Shown here piece after piece: positions 53,329-64,000 of a stretch of DNA of 64,000 nucleotides. The DNA is from Hirudo medicinalis (taxonomy: Eukaryota > Annelida > Clitellata > Hirudinida > Hirudinidae). The DNA lies in contig MPNW01000036.1 of the NCBI GenBank assembly GCA_011800805.1, forward strand, positions 64,569-128,568. Direction: 5' to 3'. The notes below the pieces were generated by a model. It saw only the letters and a program-made list of their open reading frames with translations. It was not told where the DNA came from and made no database searches. Within the stretch, counting starts at the first letter, position 1; every line of letters starts with the position of its first letter. Made by a program: the position numbers and the translations under genes.

Positions 53329-56300
53329 ACAAATTGGCCCAAATAGCTAATTAATCTGGTCTCAACATGTTCCCATTTTGTTAATAATCATTTTCAAGAT
53401 TTTACAACTTTAACATGATTTTTAATTAAATTTGTTTTTGTAAAAATTTTAGCAAATTGTGCAATATCAATGAAATCCACAAATTGTCGTGACATTTCAT
53501 CATTTATTGTAACAAATTTGCTTTAGGGAATTTCTAGTGATAACCTAGAAACGTTTTTGTATCTGTACTTACATGCCTAAGATGCCTTCCAAAATTTATT
53601 TACAATTCAGACTTTTATATTCTACAATAACGTTTTGTTTTCTTGAGGAATATAAGTCATGTTTTGTTCTACTGGGATCCCTTAAGCGTTTTGCTTAAGC
53701 TCGAGGGTCTCGTCGTTGTCCAGAAGTCGTTGTACTTAGCGATTTGTTTTCGATGTTAGTACACCGGGAGATTAGATGGATTGTATAATGACTTCGTGCA
53801 AGTAATTATTTATGATCACTTGTGGACCACCCTCGGGAGCTCTGATTATGCGACTCTATTAGAAATTCGTTTTCGTCCTTGTTATATTAGTACCTGATGG
53901 CATTTCAACCATCTTAAAAGTAGGTATGCTCATCAGCAGAGCTTGCCCGGCATAAATATAGTCTTTAGTATAGTTGAACGTTCGGTTCACTGTTAAGCAA
54001 CCATAAAGGCAATAAGGACGGATGGAGTGCATTTTGTGTTACAATTATTTATTTATCTTTTGAATGCAAAAAATCCAAACATTGTATATGAGAATCTCGC
54101 TAATATTGTAAAAATTCAGTCGGAAAAACTGATAATTATTGAAAGGATCGAAAAGGCGTCTGTGCGAGTAGTAGGTCTAAATGATATTCGGTATGAAGAT
54201 GTACTGGTTCAGAGGAGTTAATAGGTCAAGGGAGAGAGTTTCAAGTCCGTGAATCTTACGGCATGTTTTTGGAGCGATAAAGTTGATGGTGTCCGATAAA
54301 AAAATGGGGATGGAGGTGGTTCTTTCAAAGTAGAGAAGAGGCTTGGGTTAGGGCAGTGGCGTAGCCAAGGGAGGAGGGGGAAATGCCACTTGGTTGGGTT
54401 TTAATGGACATGTATCTACTTCTGTGGGTTGTCTGCTGAAATAATCTGCAACAGAGTTATTCAACTCATCGCCAAAGCGACTTAATTTAGCGAGTTTCTA
54501 GTCATTCCACGTGAGATGTCTGCTTGGAAACCTATGCTAAAGTTACAGTGATCTACTTCTACCAAGATATTTTAGGATCGGGGTTGAATTACTTCCACAA
54601 CATTTTCCAGATTTTCTTTAGATCAAAATAAAATGAAAGTTTTAAATTTTCAAGAACATGTTGGATTTACTCGCATTCCACAACCGCGAATTATCATTTT
54701 CGTGGAATCCCACCCGAGGCTTCTGCATAATTCTTACTTCATTTGTGTCCGATTCGCCATTCATTCAACTCCGTGATGTTATCTTTGAAGATCATCGAGT
54801 ATTCCACTGCATGAGAATTATCTCCTCAGATTGTTTCGAATATCACGAATAGTCATTATATTCGCAAAGCTTCGACTTGAAGTAAATATCGAATTACATT
54901 GCCTGCGCCATCATGAATTCAAAAGATTAATGAAAGGAACAAAGAAATGAATAGGACAAATTAATTGTGACGGTTAACAAAACCGGTTTCCATATGAATC
55001 TCGGTACATGATCATGAAGACGTCCGTCCAACGGGGATGACAAAAGTCGGTAAATACGTAAACTTTTTCGAAATAAACAGAGAAATAGTTTAATGTTAAC
55101 GAAAAACTATAACTATTAAAAGCGGAGTTAAAATTCAAAATTTGTCATTCGCAAACGAACCAATTAACAGCACTCACTCCGAACGACTTGTACCATAGGA
55201 CGATTTCGTCAGTGAATACGTTATTAAATTCCTCAAATTCCACTTCGCGGAGTACTTCGCTTTGCCTCAAACCAGTAATCACTCGTTTTACAGATTTAAA
55301 TGTTTTTTTTGAAGTTGTGCGAATTTGTTGCAAACATTTCAAACAAAAACGCAGCAAACCTTTTTTTTTAAATTTTCTCATCAAATCACAAACTTGAAAA
55401 TCTTCGTAAATTATGTTTGGCAATGAATATTGAGTTTTAAAGTCATAGTTTGTGATGTTAAACACTAAATTTATAGAAACTGGTCAAAAAAGTGTCGCAT
55501 AAATTCTATCTTGTTCATCTTCTCTGGCCTTCTTTGGATATGAAGAGCTAATTTTTGGTGCAGTTTAATCAGCCCACCTACTAATCTGACGAATCTCAGA
55601 GTAGCTTTGAAGGTCATTCTCGTGAGTGAATCTTCTCCAATTGAATGTATGTGACACTGTCTACGATGCTGATTATAATGACATGATGATAATGGTCATG
55701 CCATTGATAATTTATATGATAATGGTGGTAATTTTTATTATTTTATGGCCATGCTAAAGGCGGCAGCAATTATGTCCTTTTGCGCGAAATTAACACATGT
55801 AGTTACGCAGTCATGCTCTCGGCAAGTTTTATGAGCTGATTTTGGCATTTTGGCTCCGTAAACAGTAAAATTTAAAAATTTATGATATATTCTGCACATA
55901 TCATTTTTGTAAACAACCTGGACGTGCAGACAAACGGATGAATAGCTGGTGACTTGGAAAGTATTTAACCATAAAACTTGCACGCTATTCTTCAGTAGTA
56001 TATAAATCATAATGAATATTCAACTTTTAATAGGAAATATTAATTAAGCAACGTTGATTGTTCGCTGGTGTTGAGCTGATAATGCTGATCATTGACATCT
56101 CCATGATAACGATGATGCTAACAAGACTTTATTACACACTGCTTCAGATTCATACAGGTGATTACAAAACGGTAAAAGAACCTTAAGACACTAATAGTCC
56201 TACATCACATTTACATCTACCTAGATATCTATCTAACTATCTTTGAGCGTCTGGCTACGATATCCGTCGGTACCATTCAACGAACCTTTTCAAGGCTTTG

Positions 56301-57298
56301 TTAGGACACCCAGAATTCACTTTTCTTTTTATTTGTTGAGACATTTACCTGGCTTTGTCCCACTCACCTGCATTATATCGCTTGGTCATTGCTGAAATAG
56401 AAATTTTAATAAATAAGGTGTTAAATTCAATTAAGGTTTTTCGTTTGCTAGTTTCAGCATCTTTGTTATCATCACCATTGTTGGCATCATTATTTTGTTG
56501 TTGATGACACGAGTAGCCATAGCTGTTTCCCTTTCTAAATGTCGTCGTCAACGCAACTTCAGGTGGGAAGCAGGAGTTTATGAATATTAATCAGATAGCT
56601 AGCATGTGATTGACCGTAGGTGTCCCATCGACGCTGCGTTTTTATTTGCATATTTTCGCTTTAAATTTAGATTTTAAGTTTGATGTAACCTCGACTAAAT
56701 AAATTTTTGAATAAACTTTATCTTGAAAACAAATTGTAGTCATTTGTTAAGAATTCTTTACACAAATATTTATGAACATGCATTCACACATGCATGAAAA
56801 ACTCATAAAACATGTACGAATGCATGCACACGCAAGTACTCACTGTTAAAAGGCGCTTTGTAGAACATAAAAGTCCCAAGTACTAACTCCTTGCCTGCTG
56901 TAGACATAAGTTTGGATATGCTTTTGAGGTACGTGGTTTAACTGAGGACAATAAAAATTAATTATTAATACTTATTAAAAATTGAAATGTTTATTAATAA
57001 ATTAATTATTGGTAAAATTAATTTTTACTAAAGTAATTATGACAAGAAATAATGGCTATTTTTTAAATTGTCGTTTTTGCACCCGCTTTTGTCAAACGTT
57101 TACTCGTTCGTTTTCAGATTCTAGATCAGGATTGGTAGTAAAATTTCCTTTTTTCCGTTTGTGGACGTTCGAAAATATTTCTCCCCAGTTTTTTTCGGAT
57201 TAAATGCACCTCAGTTTCATACATTTAGAAAAGTAGTGAACAAAAAGTAGAACAAATCAAAAAGGAAAGTTACTTGTTGCGAATTTAAGGACTTCAAG
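53329..57298. other. Intergenic region between GBE1 and the ankyrin gene
   Basis: Four kilobases with no gene I can support. At 54357 'cagtggcgtagccaagg' resembles one end of common DNA transposons, with no matching partner. A perfect 7-base stem around a short loop, cttaagc/gcttaag, lies near 53682-53699. A 106-codon minus-strand frame (55145-55465) is lysine-rich and unrecognised. Confidence 0.6.
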
Positions 57299-60200
57299 AT
57301 GAAAAGTCAAAAAGCCAAATACGTGGTAAGATTATTTTTTAAGAAATTCTATCCGATTGTCGTGCTGGAGAGGAGTTTATAGTACGTGTCTATCTGCATA
57401 TTCAGTGATCTCCATTAAAGACGCAAGCAAATATCAGTTAAATTGCACTCGAAAATATCCAGCGATACCGAACAATCGAATTTATCCACTTATGGATTCA
57501 TTCAGACAGGCTAAATAATATTGGACCATACTGAACGATATAACAATTAATGGCTCCCGAAACCAGAATCCAACCGTTTCTTAATCTCGGGTATTTTAAT
57601 TCAATTTTCGATAGAACGAACCTGCGTATGTCTTCAACGTGTTTCCGGTTTCCTTGGAAACGGACGCTAGATGCAAGTTTAAGGATTATTATATTTATAT
57701 GAATGTTTGTTATATACACTATTTCGGCTTCTCAGTCTCATCGACATCACCATCTTTGATTCCCTTTAAATTGGCAAACTCAAAATTTTATTTATTTGAA
57801 CGAAGTTGGTCGGCCATTTTTAGTTCATCCACCAATTCATTCAGTTCTTCATTCTCTCACTCAGCCTGTTTGTACATTTGGTTTTAATTGGGTCACTCTT
57901 CTCAAATTCCAGAGATGTTGAATGTACATGAATGTGACTACAACCACCAGTCACTACTGCCACCATCTACATAATAGTAACACGGATCAAAAACCTAAGA
58001 ACCTAAGCTCAACATCCCACTGGCTAGCCCAAGGGAGTACCTGCAAACTGTACAGATATAATAATGGGGTAGATTGCGCAATCAAATTCGGAAAGATACC
58101 CCATGCCAAATGCCAAATGCAAATGAGAAGCCATTTCATTATGGGGAGTAAACAAATTATGAATTCTCTCAAAACCGCCAATTAGCATAACAATATTAAT
58201 AATTATAACCTTAATAGCAACAATCCTATCGGCCTTTTGAAGTTCCGAAGACTTGGTCAGCCACGTTTCCTGACACGGCGACATTCTTTCTTACTCAAAC
58301 TTTATTTAAAAAATCTAACAAATGCATTGATTAAGGAAAAATGGCTAAACATTTCATACTTTTTGTATACTTTTTATACTTTTATTCAGCTCAATGCGAT
58401 TCTTAATCATATTTATCGAAACTTCTAACAATAATTTAATAGAGTGAATCTTAATAAAGCGAACATCAATTGTTATAAAAATTTAATTCTTGTTGAAAAG
58501 CTCAAGTGCAAGCAAATTGTTAGCCTTGAAAGATTTACAGATTTTCTAGATTTAGTCACATTTGCGGTTGCTCCAAATTCCAAGCAGAACTATTGAAAAA
58601 TATTCGTTCTAATGCTTATATAATAATTACATCATTATTTAATAATGTTATTAGTTTTATGATTATAATTATAAAACACATTATAAACAAATCCCACAAG
58701 ATCCGACTCCATGTCCAATATTCCCTTCAGCAAATAATCACGCAAGTAATCGTTATGCAATAACTGGCATCAGGTATATTGCATGAGAGTGGTATTTCCA
58801 GGTAATACCACCCATTTGTTAACTGAATAAATCCAATTATAAATTCGACTTATATTGAGACACGTCGTTTATTACAATATCTTGACAAAAAAAACTAACA
58901 TGTAATGTTAGTTAAACAGTAATAGTTAAATCGGCATAATCAGTTATTCTGATTTTAAAATCATGAAATTAACTACCTTTAAGCTACTGGAGAAATAATT
59001 TCATTAGGCCATTCGAAATATTGATAAATTACCTACCACGATTTTTAATGACTACAGTTGATGGAATGGACAAGAGACGACGAGAAATTGATGGCAGCGG
59101 TTGAGAGGAACCAACAAGATAAAGTCCATAATCTTGTCGTCAAGAAAAAAGTGGACCCAACGAAAATCGAACCGAACAAAGGGCTTTCGTCGTAAGTCAT
59201 ATTTGTCTGTAAACAATAATAAAGAACAGCTTTGAGATGCTAATTATCGTCTTAATAAATGTGCTAAGCACTAGTTCGGTTGCTATAGTAACTATTAATC
59301 TATTATGATTACCATCAAACTTTCTTATGGTTCATTAGCAAATCTAGGCGACATTTGTATCGAGTTGAAAGATAGGAATGTTTGAATTTAATTAAACAAT
59401 AATGCAATTTTAAAATATAAATTAGCTGCTGGATCTGAATGTAAATTTAATTTTATAAAAATTACAGCCTGCTTTTTACTCATACTTTTATTTTTTCCAA
59501 AAACTCTGGCGATGAGATTTAACCAGTTTAACCCATTTAAAGCTGCTTCGTTAGTGACTTGATGAGCCATTTGTTGTTCTGTGACAAACCGAATGTGACC
59601 TCACACGTGAATATATTCACGAGGCCTTATTATAGGACTTGTTTGATAAATAAATCAATAAATAAATTATTTAATTAATAACTGATTTAAGCAAATGTTT
59701 CAAATATTACATTCTCATTGAATATCCAGCCTCCATCTCGCCGTAGATAAAGGCAACGCATCCATAGTCGACATTTTCCTTTCTCAGGGTCTCGGCTCAA
59801 GAATCGACACCAAAGATTTGGGAGGTAAGCTCATATCACCTGTTGTTATGGCTGAAGACATAATGGAGAAATAACCAAAACTTAAATATCGTCAAGGTTA
59901 TACGGCGACCCACCATGCTGCCAAAAGTGGACAATTTCCCATCCTACAAAAACTACTTCAGGTAACTTAAAGCAACGAAATTATGTTTAAGGGATAAATA
60001 TTCAGCAATTTATTTTTGAAGTTGACTTTTAATTTTAAATCATTGCTTCATTCGTATTTATTATAAAAAATGTTACTAAAGTCGGGAATACTTCAAAAAT
60101 ATATAAAACATAGTAAAATTCAAAGCTTCTCCTGCATAAGGCGATGCAAAATAGGCTCATAGTTGATGAACAAACATGATTTCATTTGAGTGCTATTTTT

Positions 60201-63200
60201 TATATTATTTGGTCTAAATCATCTCGTTAGGCAGCGGTTGTCAATCTACTGACATATCCAGTCTTCTAATCGGAATTAATTTATAGGAAATAAATTGTAT
60301 GCAAATCGTCTAGCATACTTTATTAAAACTGGGCAATTTGATAAATCTTGCTTTGTTCACCCTATTTACAGAAAATGACTCCATAAAAAAACATCATTTC
60401 ACTATCTCACTTAGGAATTGACTATTAATTAAGCAGCCAACATTCGATGCTTCTTTCAGCAAAAACCAAACCTCAGCGTGTTTGATCGTCAAATGAAATC
60501 GTCTCTTCACCATGCCTGTGAGGGAGGCAACATCGGATGTGTTCAACTTCTCCTGGCTGAAAACATATCCGTCCACTCCAAGGACAGGGTGAGGGATAAT
60601 TAAATTCAATTCATTTCTAATAAAAGAGGAATAATTCCATTTTATTATTTCGCAGGATGGTAAAACCTCACTCTGCCATGCGGCTGAAAAGGGCCAAGCA
60701 TCAATCTGCCGACTGCTTATTGAAAACGGAAGTGACGTAAATGAGGCTGATCGCGAAGGCCGTACACCCCTTTTATGGGCAGCCATTAAAAACCACCCAA
60801 CAGTATGCAGCTATCTCTTGCAGAAAGGTGCTAACTTGGATGCTACAGATAGCAGAGGTGACAGGAATTTTTAGTGACTTCCTATGATTTTGACATTAAT
60901 GATTTGTGATTGTTGATGAGTTTTTTTTATTACTATTACTATTAATATTATTTGTAATATTTTAAATATTATTATTATTATTATTATTATTGAGATTTAT
61001 CTGAATATTGAAGTGTAATTATTATGAATAACAATACTGAGGGACTCAGCTCTCAACAGCATTTTAACAAGCACTTTATCTTAACTCTCAAGTAGCAAAC
61101 TACGACTGCAAATGTCAAACATTTGGGGCTACGATAAAATGTTGTGTGCACACATTGGCATATTTAAACAAAATCTATAATCGGTTTTATAACTATTTTC
61201 ATTTAATACTAATCATTACACCAACAATTTTAATAGAAGTTATTAATCCATCGAAATTTGTCAAAAATTTGACCAAAAGGACATACAGCCACGTGGTACG
61301 CCAGAGGAAATAAAGACATTGAGTTGTTGAAAATCTTGCACCAGGCCGAAACAGGTTTGTGACATTTGATCATTTATGGTAAAATGTTTATGGTGCAGTC
61401 TCGCTGGTACTAATTGTGTCAGTAAATCAAAATTCTTGAAGATGAAGAGGAAATGATTTTCCTATGAATTTTTCACAATTTGCCATTCTCCCTTTGAATT
61501 ATCAGTCCACTTATGAATGGACAATTTCGCAAGCAGCAAAGTATCGGTTAGAAGTAGCTTAAAATGCTAAGAAAGACTTTTGAAAAAAGTACTATTAACA
61601 ATATTATTAGAGTCTTATAACAGGTCATCTGTTAAAAATTCTTTTAATTAATTGTTCTAAGTAAATATCATGCTATTCGTAAATTTCATTTTCAGCCTTC
61701 GATAATGAAAAAGGTGCCAAAAGAAAGAGTTTAGACAAAGAATCACTGGTGAGTAATTGTGTTTGTGAATTTAGAAAGTCATTTGATGCTTGGCCAATTA
61801 TGTCATGCAATTTAAGTAGCTTAACAAGCTACGTCGCGAAAACTCGAAAATGCAAACACTGAGTGGGCACAGGAATTCACTTTTATATTATTACATGATA
61901 TGATGCATAGTAAATGCATAGTTTAGTATAACTTAGCAGGATCATCCTTACGAACCGATCGGCACGGAGCTAGGAAGAATCGAAGATGATCCTTCACAAG
62001 AAGATACAGCTATGACAGGTCCATCTACCGCAGAACATCCGAAAGAGACAGCCCCTGTTGCGCCACCTCCTCGACCTCAGCGTCTCCCTCCTTTTACTGG
62101 AAAAAGTACCAGCTTGCTGGAATTAGGTAATGAAGAAGGAAGTACCATTGGTGAAAAACTTGGATTTAAGAGCGACATGCTGGCTGCAAAAGTGGAAGAA
62201 GATGTTGTGGACGCTGGCAAAAAGAAAAAGGCGTCAGCTAGATACAGCTTGAGTACTGAATTGACCTCGAATGTTCTAAAAGATGTCGATGAAAACGACA
62301 AGAAGGAAGAGAACGGTGGGTGACTCATTTTACTCTCCTTTTCATCCACCTTGATCATTAGTAAATCATTTCAAAAGATAGCAACTGGAATATTTACATT
62401 TAGCGAGGGAGACCATTTATCGCATAAAATGTGATTCATCCATCTTCAGCTAAGTAAACAGGTTGCTTCGAACGTTGAGCAATTTCTACTTCCACCGAGT
62501 GGAACGATCGAATAAAGAAATATATTACCACATACACAAAAGATATATATATATATAGTAGCTTTGGCTTAAAAATTAAATGTTTCAAGAAAGTCATTAA
62601 TTGAAAATTTAGACGTGAGACTATTCTTACATTTTAAACGGAAAGATAGAGAGATCTTGTTCAACGAATTGCTTTAATATGATTCAGGTAAGCTCGACAT
62701 TGGAGGCTTGAATTTCGGCTCATTCAGAGAAATGCTCGATGATGCTTTTCGAAAGAACAACCTTCTGGAAGAGAAGGACTGGAATGAAGTTGAAGTAATG
62801 GAGGATGTCAAGAGTGTGGTGGGTTTAATGATTGTTTTGGTGCACTTTTTGTCAATTATAAAAATGTTATAATCATGTGATTAAATAGCAACAATTAACA
62901 AATGACTAACAACAACAAGATCTTAAATGTTTCACATTAATTTGTTTAAGGACTTATCGCATGCCGAAGAACAGTCGGGAGAACTTAACAATGCTGTTAA
63001 GGCTATCCATGATTCCGAGAGAAAGCATGACATTGATCTTCCAAGCGTCACTGCTGATCTCATTAAAGACTCTGGCACTGGTAAGAAAGGTTCCTATACT
63101 CCCATGACTCCCGTTTCCGAAGCTTCGACTTCCATCACTGCCATTGCTGAGCTGAACGAAAAGGACATTTCGTTGCCTCGTTTCGATCTGAACGAGGATC

Positions 63201-64000
63201 CTCAAATCACCAAAGAAACAGAATTTGAGTATATTTCGAGAGAGTCAGCTTTGAATAATTCACTGGAGAAACAAAGAAATATTCCTTCTGTCCAAGAAAA
63301 TGGCGAATCAAACACCGTTTATGCCGGCATCTTGGGAAACAACTCAGAGGATAAATTGCTCGGGGAACATATCAAATTATTGGAGGAAGTAATTCACTTG
63401 CTTTCTAGCACATTTAAGTTTTAATTATATCCCACATTGAATTGTCATGCATCCTTTTGCTCTTTCTTCTGATTTATAGCACGTCGTAATTTTAAAACAT
63501 GTTTCGTTTACTTTAGTATTTTAATTATAAATGTTCTATTATTTTTTCTATTTACGTGGAATTTTAAAATTTATTCTACTATTTCTTGTCAGCTGAAGAT
63601 GGCACTGGAAAAGAGGAACGAGATGGAACTGGAAAAAATAGAACTCTTGGAAAGGATAAAACTAACTTCGAGAAGTCAAGAATGGGTAATGAAGGAGTTG
63701 GCTGAGGTGAAAAACACAATAGAAGACATCATTGACAGTCTCGCAGAAGGAAAATCGTCAGCAGCAGATGTTAAAAAGTTGCAAATGGATCTGGAAAAAA
63801 TCAACAGTCAGTTGGATTCTCTTCTCAGGCTTGAACTTGAAGAAGTAGACGATGTCCTTATCTACTCTCAGGCCCCAAATCCGGACAACCTTGAACTTAC
63901 CTCGAAGGTCACTCGCCTGGAAAAGGAAAAACAGGATTTAGCCTTGAAGCTAAAAGAGATTCTGTCTGAAAACAATCAACTTCACGATCAGGTAGTTGAT
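57299..64000 (+). CDS. Ankyrin-repeat/coiled-coil protein, RAI14/UACA-like (3' end cut by window)
   Basis: Exons: 57299-57325, 59058-59191, 59730-59824, 59897-59961, 60460-60588, 60656-60857, 61280-61354, 61696-61748, 61940-62315, 62688-62818, 62951-63388, then one starting at 63593 that may end at a GT at 63992 or continue. About 708 residues are encoded. The start MKSQKAK and then EWTRDDEKLMAAVERN mirror ankycorbin (RAI14: MKSLKAKF, then EWN..DDRLLQAVE). About six ankyrin repeats occupy residues 20-245 (SLHLAVDKGN, ATHHAAKSGQ, SLHHACEGGN, SLCHAAEKGQ, PLLWAAIKN, ATWYARGNKD). A linker with a Pro patch (APVAPPPRPQRLPPF) and acidic stretches follows, then a Glu/Lys-rich coiled coil from about residue 565. 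RAI14 binds actin at cortical structures; a cytoskeletal role is inferred. The first exon is only nine codons and lies 1.7 kb upstream; it is placed by homology and phase. Confidence 0.82.
57326..59057. other. First intron of the ankyrin gene
   Basis: At 1.7 kb this is the longest intron I infer. I see no recognisable repeat or regulatory motif in it; short overlapping frames at 57922-58284 on both strands have no homology I recognise. Confidence 0.5.
60930..60992. repeat. ATT trinucleotide microsatellite in ankyrin gene intron
   Basis: Runs of 'att' with the longest pure tract at about 60969-60990, in the intron after the exon ending 60857. Same class as the AAT tracts elsewhere in the window. 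Confidence 0.85.

Noticed and set aside
54357..54420. Single transposon-like end 'cagtggcgtagccaagg'
   Set aside because: No matching inverted end or target duplication was found nearby, so the element cannot be delimited.
55145..55465. 106-codon Lys-rich minus-strand frame
   Set aside because: No recognisable domain, no neighbouring exons in phase, and an overlapping plus-strand frame of 69 codons; most likely chance in sparse intergenic DNA, though a lineage-specific gene cannot be excluded.

Overview
The window is eukaryotic nuclear DNA from an intron-rich, AT-rich animal. All recognisable genes are metazoan families split by GT-AG introns of roughly 70 to 700 bases (a few longer), and I see no bacterial-type operons, rRNA or CRISPR. 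The set (SNX27, FBXO36, PKA RI subunit, FBXW7, SETD3, a DPF/d4 PHD protein, a membrane antistasin/Kunitz protein, GBE1, an ankyrin/coiled-coil protein), retention of families lost in flies and nematodes, and abundant antistasin modules suggest an invertebrate such as a non-bilaterian or lophotrochozoan. The sequence alone does not fix the phylum.

Layout: 46-2715 (-) SNX27-like gene, running off the left edge; 3005-4745 (+) FBXO36-like gene, head-to-head with it; 4746-9814 intergenic DNA with transposon debris, including one hAT-type MITE with perfect 8-bp target duplications; 9815-14303 (+) PKA regulatory subunit, type I; 15153-21864 (-) FBXW7, whose gene model has an unexpected N-terminal helix-hairpin-helix; 22935-28264 (-) SETD3-like gene; 28736-31959 (+) DPF-like gene, head-to-head with SETD3; 31960-35971 a transposon graveyard; 35972-45377 (+) a 23-exon type I membrane protein built from alternating antistasin-like and small Cys-rich modules plus one Kunitz domain; 47023-53328 (+) GBE1; 53329-57298 sparse; 57299 to the right edge (+) an ankyrin-repeat/coiled-coil protein like RAI14/UACA.

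I assembled exon models by hand from homology plus splice-site phase. Seven complete models (FBXO36, PKA-R, FBXW7, SETD3, DPF, antistasin/Kunitz, GBE1) sum to an exact multiple of three with no internal stop, and human family lengths are closely matched for PKA-R, SETD3 and GBE1.

The genes do not form a pathway; they are a normal eukaryotic neighbourhood. The most unusual items are the antistasin/Kunitz receptor-like gene (modules bounded by strictly alternating phase 0/phase 1 introns), the HhH-FBXW7 gene model, a duplicated WD40 exon fragment inside an FBXW7 intron, an FBXO36 with a long extra C-terminal tail, and several small transposon families seen in more than one copy here (a tRNA-derived SINE, a CR1/L2-like LINE 3' end, hAT-type MITEs and a Helentron-like element).
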